Assembly (NCBI GenBank): GCA_024195265.1
Contig: JAJLRJ010000010.1
Coordinates: 27,385,261-27,449,260 of the forward strand
Reading direction: 5' to 3'
Source: Dendrophyllia cribrosa
Taxonomy: Eukaryota > Cnidaria > Anthozoa > Scleractinia > Dendrophylliidae
Length of the DNA: 64,000 nucleotides
This document shows positions 13,352-21,409 of this stretch, one piece after another. Within the stretch, counting starts at the first letter, position 1; each line of letters opens with the position of its first letter. The notes under the pieces are model-generated. The model was not told the DNA's origin. It saw nothing but the letters and a program-made list of their open reading frames with translations, and searched no databases. The position numbers were made by a program, and so were the translations under genes.

Positions 13352-13892
13352 AATCATCATCATCATCATCATCATCACTGATTATCATCATCATCGTCAT
13401 CATCATCGTCGTCATCATCATCATCGTCAAACGTGTTTTGGATTGAAATCGGTACATTTTCTTTTATTGTTATTAAAGGTAGCCGATGACAATTCAATGA
13501 AGATCACTGATGTTGGCGTATCTAAGCCAGTGATAGATATCACAGGCACTCTGGCGGGCACCCCTGTTTACATCGCACCCGAAGTGTTCCATTCCGAGAT
13601 GTATGACTGCAAAGCAGACATCTACAGCCTGGGGATAATGTTGTGGGAGATGTGGTATGGAGAGCAGGCCTTTGCAATGGTTCCGGTGCACGTGAAAACG
13701 TTGAGAGCTTTCTTTGACTATGTGGATGGAGGCAAACGTCCTGAACATGTCAAAGATTGCAAGCAACCCCCTTCTCGCTGGATACAACTTATGAAGGAGT
13801 GTTGGAAGAGAAATCCAGAGGAACGTCCCACAGTCAAGACATGCTACGAAGAAATCACTACTCTTACTACAGAACTTGTGAGGCCATTATAA
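462..13892 (+). CDS. GTPase-kinase gene A (DSTYK-like), 3' part, four exons
   Basis: This is the 3' part of a gene for a large dynamin-like GTPase fused to a protein kinase. The exons are 462-799, 2176-3333, 10405-10672 and 13479-13892. They join in frame (phases 0, 2, 2, 0) with GT-AG borders. In order they encode the GTPase NKWD motif, a charged helical region, a hydrophobic hairpin, and a complete kinase domain ending in TAA. The exons with the start codon, P-loop and DxxG motif lie before base 1. Gene B at 44.8-55.0 kb has the same exon structure and about 70 percent similar protein by eye, so the two are tandem-type paralogues on the same strand. The closest family I recognise is DSTYK (dual serine/threonine and tyrosine kinase), from the HRDLKLEN and xDxG features and the domain order. 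The cellular role is not readable from sequence; action at a membrane is inferred from the hairpin. Confidence 0.85.
800..2175 (+). other. Gene A intron with a foldback repeat
   Basis: The intron runs from GTAAGT to a TTATAG acceptor. It is AT-rich and holds the palindromic element at 1293-1597 described separately. I see no coding exon in it. Confidence 0.7.
1293..1597. mobile_element. Palindromic MITE (two nested hairpins)
   Basis: Two hairpins lie side by side. AAACACCAATGAAAT at 1293-1307 is the exact reverse complement of 1433-1447. The arm from 1465 (TTACATGGCCGC) to about 1524 is matched almost base for base by about 1539-1597, which ends GCGGCCATGTAA. The loop is TCGTTCGCTGCGCTCACTCG. 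There is no coding capacity. This is the structure of a non-autonomous foldback transposon; I recognise it as a very common anthozoan repeat but cannot name a superfamily. Confidence 0.75.
2176..3333 (+). CDS. Gene A exon: helical stalk, hydrophobic hairpin, kinase N-lobe
   Basis: This 1158-bp exon starts with the last base of a split AAA codon (K), then WLHDLLSRIIYQAKAF, and ends at TTG AG before GTGAGT. The first two thirds are charged and helical, suiting a GTPase stalk or coiled coil. Near its middle is a hydrophobic stretch with VTSPIWVPLGLVALV flanked by lysines, probably a membrane hairpin. The end is the kinase N-lobe: glycine loop LGTGEFSVVYKG, lysine in VALKVCN, and helix C glutamate in MAEVELLR. 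The third glycine of the loop is serine here but glycine in gene B. Confidence 0.85.
3386..3849 (+). repeat. Left copy of about 470-bp intronic direct repeat
   Basis: The segment from AAAACGCAGG to CTGTTTTCTTA is repeated in the same orientation at 9811-10290 with small indels and roughly 90 percent identity by eye. Shared landmarks are CCCACTTATATCTACTGCTG, GAGCGCGCGCGGTCGTGCA and GATGCGCAATG. The two copies bracket everything that is extra in this intron. Confidence 0.8.
3869..3898 (+). repeat. Poly-G run (30)
   Basis: Thirty uninterrupted G. The glycine-rich reading frame across it is an artefact of the run. Confidence 0.9.
4103..4138 (+). repeat. Poly-C run (36)
   Basis: Thirty-six uninterrupted C, 204 bp after the poly-G run at 3869-3898. 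The opposite polarity means the two could pair as a hairpin. Confidence 0.9.
4373..5425 (+). repeat. Left arm of a 1-kb inverted repeat
   Basis: This segment reappears in reverse complement at about 8300-9345. Matching landmarks include TCTCGCGCACACGCGC with GCGCGTGTGCGCGAGA, and GGCGCCGAAACGACAACTGA with TCAGTTGTCATTTCGGCGCC. Identity is about 85 percent by eye. The open frame at 4986-5198 and its mirror at 8628-8813 encode the same decayed peptide and are part of the repeat, not a host gene. Confidence 0.8.
6812..6839 (+). repeat. Poly-C run (28)
   Basis: Twenty-eight uninterrupted C after a pyrimidine-rich lead, between the 1-kb inverted arms. Confidence 0.9.
7178..7343. mobile_element. 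PIF/Harbinger-like MITE, 43-bp TIRs, TTA duplication
   Basis: The left end GGGGTCGTCGACATATTCAC continues for about 43 bp and is matched by the reverse complement at 7301-7343, with one or two differences. The element is 166 bp and is flanked on both sides by TTA (7175-7177 and 7344-7346), the target duplication typical of PIF/Harbinger. A 20-G run (7229-7248) lies just inside the left terminal repeat. There is no coding sequence. Confidence 0.75.
8300..9345 (-). repeat. Right arm of the 1-kb inverted repeat
   Basis: Reverse complement of the arm at 4373-5425. Together the arms enclose about 2.9 kb. This could be one large foldback transposon or two copies of one repeat inserted in opposite orientation; I see no transposase frame between them. 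Confidence 0.8.
9811..10290 (+). repeat. Right copy of the about 470-bp direct repeat
   Basis: Same-orientation copy of 3386-3849. It ends about 115 bp before the next exon of gene A, so one of the two copies is probably the original intron sequence. Confidence 0.8.
10405..10672 (+). CDS. Gene A exon: kinase hinge and catalytic loop
   Basis: The exon follows CATCAG and starts with the A completing the AGA split codon. It encodes KLEHPHIVTFYGTS, hinge VMEKCKENL, and catalytic loop VVHRDLKLENIL, in which Asp and Asn of HRDxxxxN are intact. It ends TTG before GTATGA. At 268 bp it is the same length as gene B's exon at 53088-53355, with the same phase. Confidence 0.9.
11165..11195 (+). repeat. 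GTAA microsatellite
   Basis: Short run of GTAA units with interruptions, at the edge of the LINE remnant. Confidence 0.6.
11400..12950 (-). pseudogene. Decayed LINE reverse transcriptase with nested MITE
   Basis: On the - strand several frames carry pieces of a non-LTR retrotransposon reverse transcriptase in the right order. They are a helix with LSKLKSYGFRDSAI (about 12930), YGRVRIGSLTSSW and a GxxQGSVL block (12780-12850), a YADD-type active site read in another frame near 12690, and the C-terminal block with TYGKHSLRYL and KLWCKLSSKHRSA (11570-11440). At least three frameshifts and stops separate them, so it is dead. A 466-bp MITE at 11679-12144 interrupts it. The family is probably CR1/L2-like, by the C-terminal block only. 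Confidence 0.7.
11679..12144. mobile_element. MITE with about 130-bp TIRs nested in the LINE
   Basis: The left arm, with GGCGTCTGCTCAGGA and GATCTTGTCAAAAATGGGA (11679-11812), is matched by the reverse complement at 12012-12144, at about 85 percent identity. Terminal bases are ATTTCGAGGTTG and its complement. The element sits inside the LINE remnant, so it inserted later. Confidence 0.75.
13310..13429 (+). repeat. ATC trinucleotide microsatellite
   Basis: About 40 ATC units with a few TAATC and GTC interruptions. It ends about 50 bp before the splice acceptor of gene A's last exon, so length changes here could affect splicing. The His/Ile and Asp-rich frames through it are artefacts. Confidence 0.9.
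13479..13892 (+). CDS. Gene A last exon: kinase C-lobe and stop
   Basis: The acceptor is TTATTAAAG before GTAGCC, giving ENIL then VADDNSMKITDVGVSKP across the junction. The magnesium-binding motif reads DVG instead of DFG. Activation segment GTPVYIAPEVF, helix F YSLGIMLWEMWYGE and the final RPTVKTCYEE helix are present, and the frame ends in TAA. It encodes 137 residues, against 129 in gene B. Confidence 0.9.
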   Translation, partial: VADDNSMKITDVGVSKPVIDITGTLAGTPVYIAPEVFHSEMYDCKADIYSLGIMLWEMWYGEQAFAMVPVHVKTLRAFFDYVDGGKRPEHVKDCKQPPSRWIQLMKECWKRNPEERPTVKTCYEEITTLTTELVRPL

Positions 13893-14184
13893 TTACTTTT
13901 GACAAAAAAAACTCTTCGTTTATTGCGAATGCTGTTTAGCCTACTTCAAATTTGATGATGAGGCTAATTTAATTCATGTTTCCGCCCTTAAGTTTCGTTA
14001 AACAACGATTACTTCATTTTTCAGACATGATTAATGATAAAAGCTTTTCAAAATTTTAGCAAAATGTACGATTTAATAATTAAAATATTACTGAGCAAAG
14101 CGTAAGTTAATGATAGTGTAGTGTAATCCTCTTGTTAGCGAATGTTAGATAGGTTGCTAAGGTAAATTAAGAGAGAGCAAGAGC

Positions 14185-14190
14185 AATAAA
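14185..14190 (+). other. Poly(A) signal for gene A
   Basis: AATAAA 293 bp after the stop codon; the first canonical signal downstream that I found. Confidence 0.55.
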
Positions 14191-14460
14191 AACCCAGATA
14201 GATTATAAACATTCAATGATTTTATTGTAGGTGACGTGGATTCTAAACTTGAAGACTACAATATACAAGTAATGTAGTCTTTTAAAAGACCAATTCAGCT
14301 AACTTTTTTTCATTAGAGAAAGCAGTCGAGCATTTGATAGGGCTGGGCGAGAGACCAAGTAGTGCTAGGATATGGAACGTGTACAGTGGCACTAAAATAA
14401 ATAGTAAACTTTATTTGCAGCTTTTAACAAAAATAGCCTAAGTTTAAGAAACATTCCAAT

Positions 14461-14545
14461 GTGCAGGGTGTCATAGGTTCGATTCCTGCAGTGTCGGGGA
14501 CTCCCCGGATTTTTTTCTTTGTCCCACGTTCGTGACATGATGACT
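14461..14545 (+). mobile_element. tRNA-derived SINE fragment
   Basis: It contains a B-box-like GGTTCGATTCC followed by GTCGGGGACT and CTTTGTCCCACG. The same body occurs in reverse orientation at 61806-61925, where an A-box half is also present. The A-box half is missing here. Confidence 0.6.
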
Positions 14546-14753
14546 ATTGTATTATTTTCTTTGAAAAAACAACATGTTTACTTTTAGGCAAAATACAATG
14601 AACCTAGTATTCACAGGAGCAGTTAATTGTAAAAGGCAAATGCTTGTAGAAGTTCATAAGGAGAATATAGTTGGTCTATCACATTGGACTTTGCCCCATT
14701 TGACTCGCTAAGTGGAAACGTTTGATGAATGCCAAACAGCAAATTGAGCATGT

Positions 14754-14945
14754 ATGAGTAAGCGCAGCAGAACTCGGGGAGCCATAATTATAAATAAGAA
14801 TTACATAAAGCAACTAAGACTATGCTTATTCCTTTTTTCCAAAGAACTATTAGACTTTGGAATAGCCTGGCTACCTGCTGAATTAGTTGAAAGTTGCTCA
14901 TTGTCTACTTTTAAGTCTGTCTTTTTTGATTATTTAACAAATTAA
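14754..14945 (+). pseudogene. LINE reverse transcriptase C-terminal fragment
   Basis: The sequence encodes LPAELVESCSLSTFKSVFFDYL in two short blocks. One base-shift upstream, the frame reads RTIRLWNSL at about 14845-14872. Both are typical of the end of LINE ORF2 proteins. The frameshift and missing upstream domains show it is a dead fragment. It differs from the LINE at 11.4-12.9 kb. Confidence 0.55.
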
Positions 14946-15778
14946 TTTTAAAATCCTTATAGATTTAGTTTTATATTTTAAATTAAGATTATTATTGTTT
15001 TGCACTGCTGGTGTACTGTCTTCAAGGATTTTTACCGATTTTTTTCATTTCATAAAATGTTGATATGGATGTAGAAAATCGCACTAGTAATGTTATTGTC
15101 GCTTGGACCGATAGCTGTTATTCTGCAGGTATACCGTTTTGTTGATTAACAAAAACAAAATAATTAATATCTAGAGTAGAAACGTTGAACTCGGCTTGCA
15201 CATTAGACGAAGTTATTCTTACACGGATTTTAATTTTCAACGGTGTACGTGTAGTGTCTTCTTTTCCTTCTTAACTTGGGAATATCGATCTTTTCGAGAT
15301 AAGAAGGTTTAGGCAATTTGAAATCAAAATGTAAGTAATCTTAACGTGCAAGCTTGCTATGAAAAAGTACGAAAAGTCTATTTTAAAAAAATATATATAT
15401 TTTTTAAACAAAATTGACTATTTTGCGTCTATAAGATTATTTTATCTTATACTTAAAAACGACTTGTTTATCTAGGGTTAGGACAAAAGACATTTCCCTG
15501 CATTTTGTAGAAAGATCAAATTAATAAACTGTTTACTTTTGTTGAAATTTGAGTATGTTTGGTTTTGTCTGTAACTGTCTCGAGAACTGATGGGATTTAA
15601 ATGCTTTACAGTTAACTATATTTAAAAGGATACCCCAGTGTAAGGCAGATACCCCTTAAAGGCGGAAATCAGTGGGTGTTTGGCTAGAAGCTATCGAGCT
15701 GTAACTAAACTCTCTCGATAAAGCGGATACATCTCTTAGGGGAAAAGCTAGAGCTGGTCTCGTGAGTGTCACTTATTG
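14946..15778. other. AT-rich intergenic DNA
   Basis: I see no exon, repeat pair or RNA gene here. Confidence 0.5.
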
Positions 15779-15983
15779 TAGCGGAGCCTAGCCGGGCCGA
15801 AGGCCCGGCTGCGGAGCCCCATACTCATAGAACCTATGCCCTCATTTTTCATACTCATGGCTAGCGGAATGTTTCGCGGGCGCTGTCTGCAACAAAAACA
15901 TGTGTGTCTGCAACAAAAACATGTGTGTCGCGCAAGGCTACCGCGCATGCGCGTATGACGCCACACAACATCGGGATCTTAGC
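15779..15983 (+). repeat. First copy of 200-bp direct repeat with GC hairpin
   Basis: It runs from TAGCGGAGC through the hairpin GCCGGGCCGAAGGCCCGGC to GATCTTAGC. A second copy in the same orientation is at 17081-17279. About 200 bp further on, both copies are followed by a related TTTTTTCG(T/C)GGTTTGC motif (16178 and 17362). This could be a repeated mobile end, possibly Helitron-like because a GC-rich hairpin is followed by CTAG on the - strand, or a local segmental duplication. Confidence 0.7.
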
Positions 15984-17080
15984 GGAGGACTAGCTCGCGG
16001 GCGCGTATGACGTCGCAAAACATGCGCGTACGACGTCATGTTGAAACCAAAGCGAGGCTTTTTTTTCGCGTGGTTACATGGCCGAATGTCACGTCAGCTG
16101 GGAAAACACTTTGATGTTTTGCTGTGTTTACTGAGCGGAGAAAACGGTTTTATATTAAAGTCGTTATTTTCCTACATTTTTTCGTGGTTTGCTACTCAAG
16201 ACAGGGATGCTAATTAAGGGATACTCAGAAGCCGCTTTAGTGGAAAAAGAAGAGCTTTCAGGGATAAAATCTTGCTTTGAAGAACTATATAAGCTTACGT
16301 TTTTAGCAATGCGAGAGATGGGTTCGTTTTACGGATTTCAGCACCAAAGCGGAGATTTAAAGAATTTCCAAGCACAGTAGTCGCCGGAGGGACTTAAAGG
16401 TAAAACAAATTACATTTTTCGATGGGAATTTATCTTGATATCAATCTGTGATTGACTTTTTGTTAATGTGTTCTCGTTAGTTTTGGAGAATTGTTTTTAA
16501 ACGTGTAGCTTAAATTCAGTTGTATTAATTTCTTAAATTTCATCGAAGACACGGCTCGGCCTCGATGCGCGTTTTGCGTTTTGCTTTTCAACATAAACTA
16601 ATGGAGATTTGAATAAAATTTTTCGAAAGAAGATTGTGTTGTTTATTTTTATGTGTTTGTTCATTCATTACATAGGTTGAAAAGCGATTTTATGTAAACA
16701 AAACAAGACTTGAATTTATTATAGTTCTAACTTCACTTGCGTGGCCGTATGCAAATATGTTTGTGTATTTTTGGCAATTTTGATTTCCAAATCAGTTTCT
16801 CAGGCATTTTTTGACAAGCAACAACTGTATTTTTTAACAGTAGTCGTAATAGTTATTCTAGACGGAGAAAAAGTTGTTTTTGTGAACTATGTACTGTGCA
16901 GACGGTCGGGTAATACTGTTTTTGAGAATTGCTAAAATTGAAAAATAGCCCGGTCGTCAATATTAATCTTAATTCTTGTGCTTCCGACCTTTCACCTATT
17001 AGTTAAGTTTCATCTTAGTTAAGCTTGTTCAGAGGGTCTTCAGAGGGCGCCGCTGTTAGGCTAAGCCTAACTATATATAG

Positions 17081-17279
17081 TAGCGGAGCACTAGCCGGGC
17101 CGAAGGCCCGGCTGCGGAGCCCCATACTCATAGAACCTATGCCCTCATTTTTCGTGGTCATGGCTAGCGGAATGTTTCGCGGGCGCTGTCTGCAACAAAA
17201 ACTTGTGTGTCGGAGATATGTGTCGCGCAAGGCTAGCGCGCATGCGCGTATGACGCCACACAACATCCGGGATCTTAGC
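17081..17279 (+). repeat. Second copy of 200-bp direct repeat
   Basis: Matches 15779-15983 at over 90 percent by eye, including the GC hairpin and GGAATGTTTCGCGGGCGCTG. It ends 358 bp before the Arg/Glu-rich frame at 17638. Confidence 0.7.
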
Positions 17280-17637
17280 AATTTATGTTGCGTCAGCTAG
17301 TATTTACTTCTGTATTTATTAGCGGATCGAGGAAACTATTTGCAAAATCGTTTTACCCTGCATTTTTTCGCGGTTTGCAACTCAAGACAGGTTTCACATT
17401 TCTCAGACAGTGGTCAAGACCGCATTTCAGGCTTCGTGACTCTGCTAGTCAAGCGTTTTTGGAGGAATATAGAGCTAAGTGCTTACTTTTGAACCTGATT
17501 TTGTCTTAAATTCAAGCTAGTAGATCGTCGAAGCATTTGTTTACAGCTAAACTCTTTTGAATTTATTTGTGCTTTCGCCCTTGTTCACTTTTGGCGTGCA
17601 TTTAAAAAGGCTTAAATTTTGAATAATTAGGTTATAT

Positions 17638-17944
17638 ATGATGGTTGGGAGAAACATGACAGAAGAGCAGAGACGAAAGAAGAGAGAAAAAGACCGAGAA
17701 CGACAAAGGGAACGGAGAAAAAAAAGAACGAACGAACAGCGTCAAGCAGAGCTAGATAGAAACCGAGAACGACAAAGGGAAAGGAGGAGAAAGAGAACCG
17801 AACAACAGCGTCAATTAGCGTTAGAACGGCTTCGAGGAATGAGAAGAACTGAAGAACAGTGTGAACGAGACCAAGAACGGCGGCACGAAATAAGAAGGAA
17901 CTGTGCGGAGGAGCAGCCTGAAGCAGATAGAGAAGGCCAACAAG
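17638..17944 (+). CDS. Arg/Glu-rich repeat protein, first exon (hypothetical)
   Basis: The frame starts at tandem ATGs and encodes about 100 residues made of 17- to 24-residue repeats. Each repeat begins with a TxEQRR or TxEQRQ block followed by charged RERQRERR runs. A donor-like CAAG before GTACAT at 17945 would end the exon in phase 1. Without splicing the frame stops at 17961. Similar charged repeats occur in nuclear proteins and in transposon-linked proteins of cnidarians; I do not assign a function. The later exons at 20939, 21329 and 26325 also begin in phase 1, so they could follow this exon, but that link is a guess. Confidence 0.4.
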
Positions 17945-18239
17945 GTACATTAATTGAGTAAATTCAATTTTATTTTGTAGTGTGACTCTGTTTTATTTAT
18001 TAAGTGCGTTTGTCGATGTTTTGATTGTCGTAGAAATGCCAGGGAAACATGCCAATTAAGTGTACACGTGTAACAATCAGAATTATATAACTTACAGGCA
18101 TTAAACACAGTTAAGAAATCACTCTCAAATAAAAATATCCTCGAAAATTGCTTGATTTCAAAATAATGTACTCATTATGAATTTTTTTTCAATTCAATTC
18201 ATGTCAAATAGTCAAATTTATGTTTTATTATCACAATTG

Positions 18240-18356
18240 AAGGGCCGAGAGCATAACCGACCTATGTGGATTTTTACGCCTTTTTTAGTTTTTTCTCACT
18301 CAGATTTGTCCATTTTTGGCATGTGACAGTGAACTACGGTTATGCTCTCGGCCCTT
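18240..18356. mobile_element. 117-bp MITE with perfect 20-bp TIRs
   Basis: AAGGGCCGAGAGCATAACCG at 18240-18259 is the exact reverse complement of 18337-18356. There is no coding sequence and no convincing target duplication. Confidence 0.75.
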
Positions 18357-18674
18357 ATATTAATTGTTGCCTCCAATTTACATATTTCTCTACCAAGGTC
18401 CTAAAATTTATAATTCTCTACCAGCATTAATTACCTATATATCAAGCTTTCCTACCTTTAAGAAAAAAATGTTAATAGAGTTTTTAAGAAAATAGTCCTG
18501 AATTGGCCAAGCACATGTGCAGCACTCTTGAATTTGTCTATATCTACGGGATTTACTTGCAAAATCGTAATGGACAAACAGCAAGTTTCAGTGCAAGGTG
18601 CAAAATATAAACAATAGTGCAAATAAAAATTATAATGATAATTAATCTAACTTATGCTAGAGTATAATTTCAAA

Positions 18675-18755
18675 ATGGTGGATGCGAAGGAGTTGTTTGA
18701 CAGCACATTATATGCCAAGACAACTTGCGAAACAATACTGATTATCTTCTTCAAG
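18675..18755 (+). CDS. Possible small exon starting with ATG (hypothetical gene Y)
   Basis: ATG in a good context (CAAAATGG) opens 27 codons beginning MVDAKELFDS and ending at TTCAAG before GTAACA. The phase-0 end would fit the exon at 20374-20508. Support is only start context, donor and phase, so this is weak. Confidence 0.25.
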
Positions 18756-18799
18756 GTAACACTCCTCCAGTACAATCCCTGAAATAGATCATAATTCCA

Positions 18800-19290
18800 T
18801 AAAAGTGGTCAGACACGAGGGGTCATGTAGCAGGGACATGTCGCAGCAACATGTAACAGCGACAAATTTGTGTAGTACACACCGAGGGACATGTAGCAGG
18901 GAGGTGTGGCGGAGACATGTAGCAGGGACAAAATCATAGCGCTTGCACGCACATGAAAATGTTGTGAGGGCACGTCTCAGGGACATGTTGCAGCGACACG
19001 TCCCCTTGGGTGAACTGATACTTTCATAATTGTGCAACACCAATTTTGGGGACATTTTGTCCCCGCGACATGTCGCACTGAGTTCAACTTGTCCAACTTC
19101 ATGGGACACGTCGCGGGGACAAAATGTCCCCAAAATTGGTGTTGCAAGCACTCTGAATTTTTCCCTGCTACATGTCCCCGCTACACTCCCTGCTGCATGT
19201 CCCTCAGTGTGGGGTAGGGACAAAACGTGGGGTAGGGACAAAACGTGGGGTAGGCCATGGGGTATAGGTCATGGGGTAGGCCATGGCCTA
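18800..19290. mobile_element. Large foldback element of GGGACATGTAGC motifs
   Basis: The core is a perfect 37-bp inverted repeat, 19033-19069 with 19110-19146, beginning TGCAACACCAATTTTGGGG. Outside it, 18879-18930 matches the reverse complement of about 19160-19212 over some 52 bp with a few differences. Copies of GGGACATGT and its complement recur throughout on both strands. A tail of GGGGTAGGGACAAAACGT and GGCCATGG units follows (19208-19290). No coding sequence is supported. Confidence 0.75.
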
Positions 19291-19525
19291 CCGGTGGTTA
19301 ATTTCTTTAAAAAGATCCTAAAAAAATAAATATTATAAATAATTCCTCTTGAATACCATAAAATCTCTGTGTTCAAGAGTTCCAGCCTTGTACCACTTCA
19401 TACAGCTAAAAGACAGAGTTTGCAGGGTTCGAGACTAACTTTTTAGCCTATGAGCCTTAATTAAGTGGCTAGTGACAGGTTTGATTTAACTAGCCAAAAT
19501 GAATTTTCACTGTCTAGACTTGTAA

Positions 19526-19554
19526 GGGGGGGGGGGGGGGGGGGGGGGGGGGGG
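19526..19554 (+). repeat. Poly-G run (29)
   Basis: Twenty-nine uninterrupted G in otherwise AT-rich DNA. Confidence 0.9.
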
Positions 19555-20241
19555 TAGTTACAGTGACAGTTAAAGAAGGGGGAAAAAATATCCGAGACAT
19601 TTAGTACTGCTATTGATTTTCCTTTTTCAACCGATTTGAACATATTTTAATCCGTTTTAACTTATTTTGAATTTGTAAATATAAAAACCAAATTAATTTC
19701 AAAATCATTCAAACTTTCGAACAAGAAAGATACTTTCTTTTTGGAAAAACGTGTATGTGCATGACCTTTTGACCTCATTATTCATGCTAAATGAACGTGA
19801 TGCCTGGAAGTTCCGCTTGATTTCATGCATGATAAATCAACAGCGCAAAGCAGTTTGATTCTTTCCTTTGTTGCTTTCGAAACAGAAAGGAAAAATTGTT
19901 CGTATCGTTCTGTAATATGATGCCGTTTACAGTCTATGTGATAGTTTCTGTTCTCTCAATTTGCTTAAGTTGCAATTGATATGAAGTAATTTTCAGTTTC
20001 ATTTCCGTCCGGTGCAGTACCATTTTCAGTAAACCAGAATGGCTATCAGTGAAAGCCAAAATCCGCTAAGTCTCGAGTCCTGGTTGCAGGGGTTGACTAT
20101 TTTAAAAAGGTGCGTAAATTGAAACCCGAGATTCTCCCCCAAGGATAGTTAAAAATCATATCATTTTAAAAAAATCCACTTAACATCACTTTCAAATCAG
20201 TTTCATACCATATAATGTTACTAATAGTTTGACTGTGCCAG

Positions 20242-20344
20242 CTCTTTTTCACAAAAAATAACGAACAGATGACCATCAGTAAATTGTTAGTAGATGCCAG
20301 CTCTATGATTGATGTTCTTGAACAGATGACAGCTAGCAAAAATG
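20242..20344 (+). pseudogene. Tandem duplicate of the gene Y exon
   Basis: This segment is about 80 percent identical to 20374 onwards, offset by 132 bp. It keeps an ACTAATA branch-like motif and the TGTGCCAG acceptor. It encodes NEQMTISKLLVDASSMIDVL, parallel to the next copy, but then reads into a TGA. It lacks a donor, so it looks like a decayed or alternative exon. Confidence 0.35.
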
Positions 20345-20373
20345 ATACTTGTCTAATACTTTGACTGTGCCAG

Positions 20374-20508
20374 CTCTTCTCCACAAAAAAGAATGAGCAG
20401 ATGGCCATGAGTAAATTGTTAGCAGATGCCAGCTCTATGGTTGATGTTGTTGAGCAGATGGCAGCTAGCAAAAATGGCTCTGATATGCTGGGCAAATATG
20501 TACCATAA
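20374..20508 (+). CDS. Possible terminal exon of hypothetical gene Y
   Basis: A TCTAATAC branch-like site and TGTGCCAG acceptor precede an in-phase frame of 44 residues ending in TAA. It contains SKLLADASSMVDVVEQM, a good amphipathic helix. The synonymous-looking differences from the copy 132 bp upstream suggest past coding selection. Joined to 18675-18755 it would give a 71-residue protein. No family is recognised. Confidence 0.3.
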   Translation, partial: LFSTKKNEQMAMSKLLADASSMVDVVEQMAASKNGSDMLGKYVP

Positions 20509-20938
20509 AATTTTTAAAAAAATCCTGCCCTCGTTTTTCTTTATAAAAGAAAATTGCTTTAAGCTGAATGTCTTCATGTGACTTTCAAACACTGCTCGAA
20601 CTAGTGAATCAGTTCACCAAAAAAAAAATATCATCTATAGATATAAAGATATCAGCAATGATAGTTGTCAAGTCATGTAATTGTACAGTATGACCTTCGT
20701 ACCCGCATGAAAATAAAGAGAGTACTTCAATGTTTCCTTAATTTTATGGTACAGTATATTAAGAGAAATTACCAGACAGCATGAGCCATGCATATGTAAT
20801 CTAGACTAAGTGATGGTTTGATATATAGCCAGTTGTTGGGTTCATGCACACTAATGACAGCCTTGAGAGTTAAAAAAAGTTTCCCATATCCATCCATTCC
20901 ATTTAGTAACTAATAATTTGCAATTTCTTTGACTACAG

Positions 20939-20996
20939 ATCACAAAAATGAATTTGTTTCGTATCATGCACTTGCTATCAGTGTGGAGTAGTTCAG
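20939..20996 (+). CDS. Possible short exon (hypothetical, duplicated)
   Basis: It lies between CTACAG and GTAAGA, starting ATCACAAAAATGAAT. The exon at 21329 starts almost identically, so the two look like duplicated or mutually exclusive exons. Entered in phase 1, this copy stops after about 17 codons (TAG at 20989). Confidence 0.3.
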
Positions 20997-21328
20997 GTAA
21001 GATGTCATTTAAAAACACTGATTACCAGCTAGTTGAATAAATAAGTGATTTTCTAAGTGCATAAATTGACCTTATTTTGTTATTTTTGATATGCCATGAC
21101 AGTAAACAAGAATGTTGGTGGGGATAACAATATAAGGTTAATCAATAGCAAGTCAATTTATTCAAGCAGGGCAAGAACAGCTTTTGCTCTTTAAAACTGC
21201 ATAACCCATTGTGCTTGGTCAAGTCCATCCCATATGAGCGCAAACAAAATACATTCTACATATAATTTCCCACCTGACCCTTTTACATGAATTATAAATT
21301 CAGAATATAATTTTCTTTTTTAACACAG

Positions 21329-21409
21329 ATCACAAAGATGAATACAATTGCCATGTTCTTTATTCAATTCTTATTGTTGTCTTGCTATCAATGGACATAC
21401 AGTGTAAAG
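21329..21409 (+). CDS. Possible symmetric phase-1 exon (hypothetical)
   Basis: It is 81 bp between AACACAG and GTGAGC, so it can be skipped without changing frame. Entered in phase 1 it encodes HKDEYNCHVLYSILIV and a hydrophobic stretch. Read from its own ATG it would instead give a signal-peptide-like start (MNTIAMFFIQFLLLL). Which reading is used cannot be decided here. Confidence 0.35.

Noticed and set aside
13266..13457. Poly-Asp and poly-Ile/His frames
   Set aside because: They are translations of the ATC microsatellite.
17015..17281. Conserved hypothetical protein frame on the - strand
   Set aside because: It lies inside the 200-bp direct repeat and has a twin at 15769-15966; it is a repeat-derived frame.
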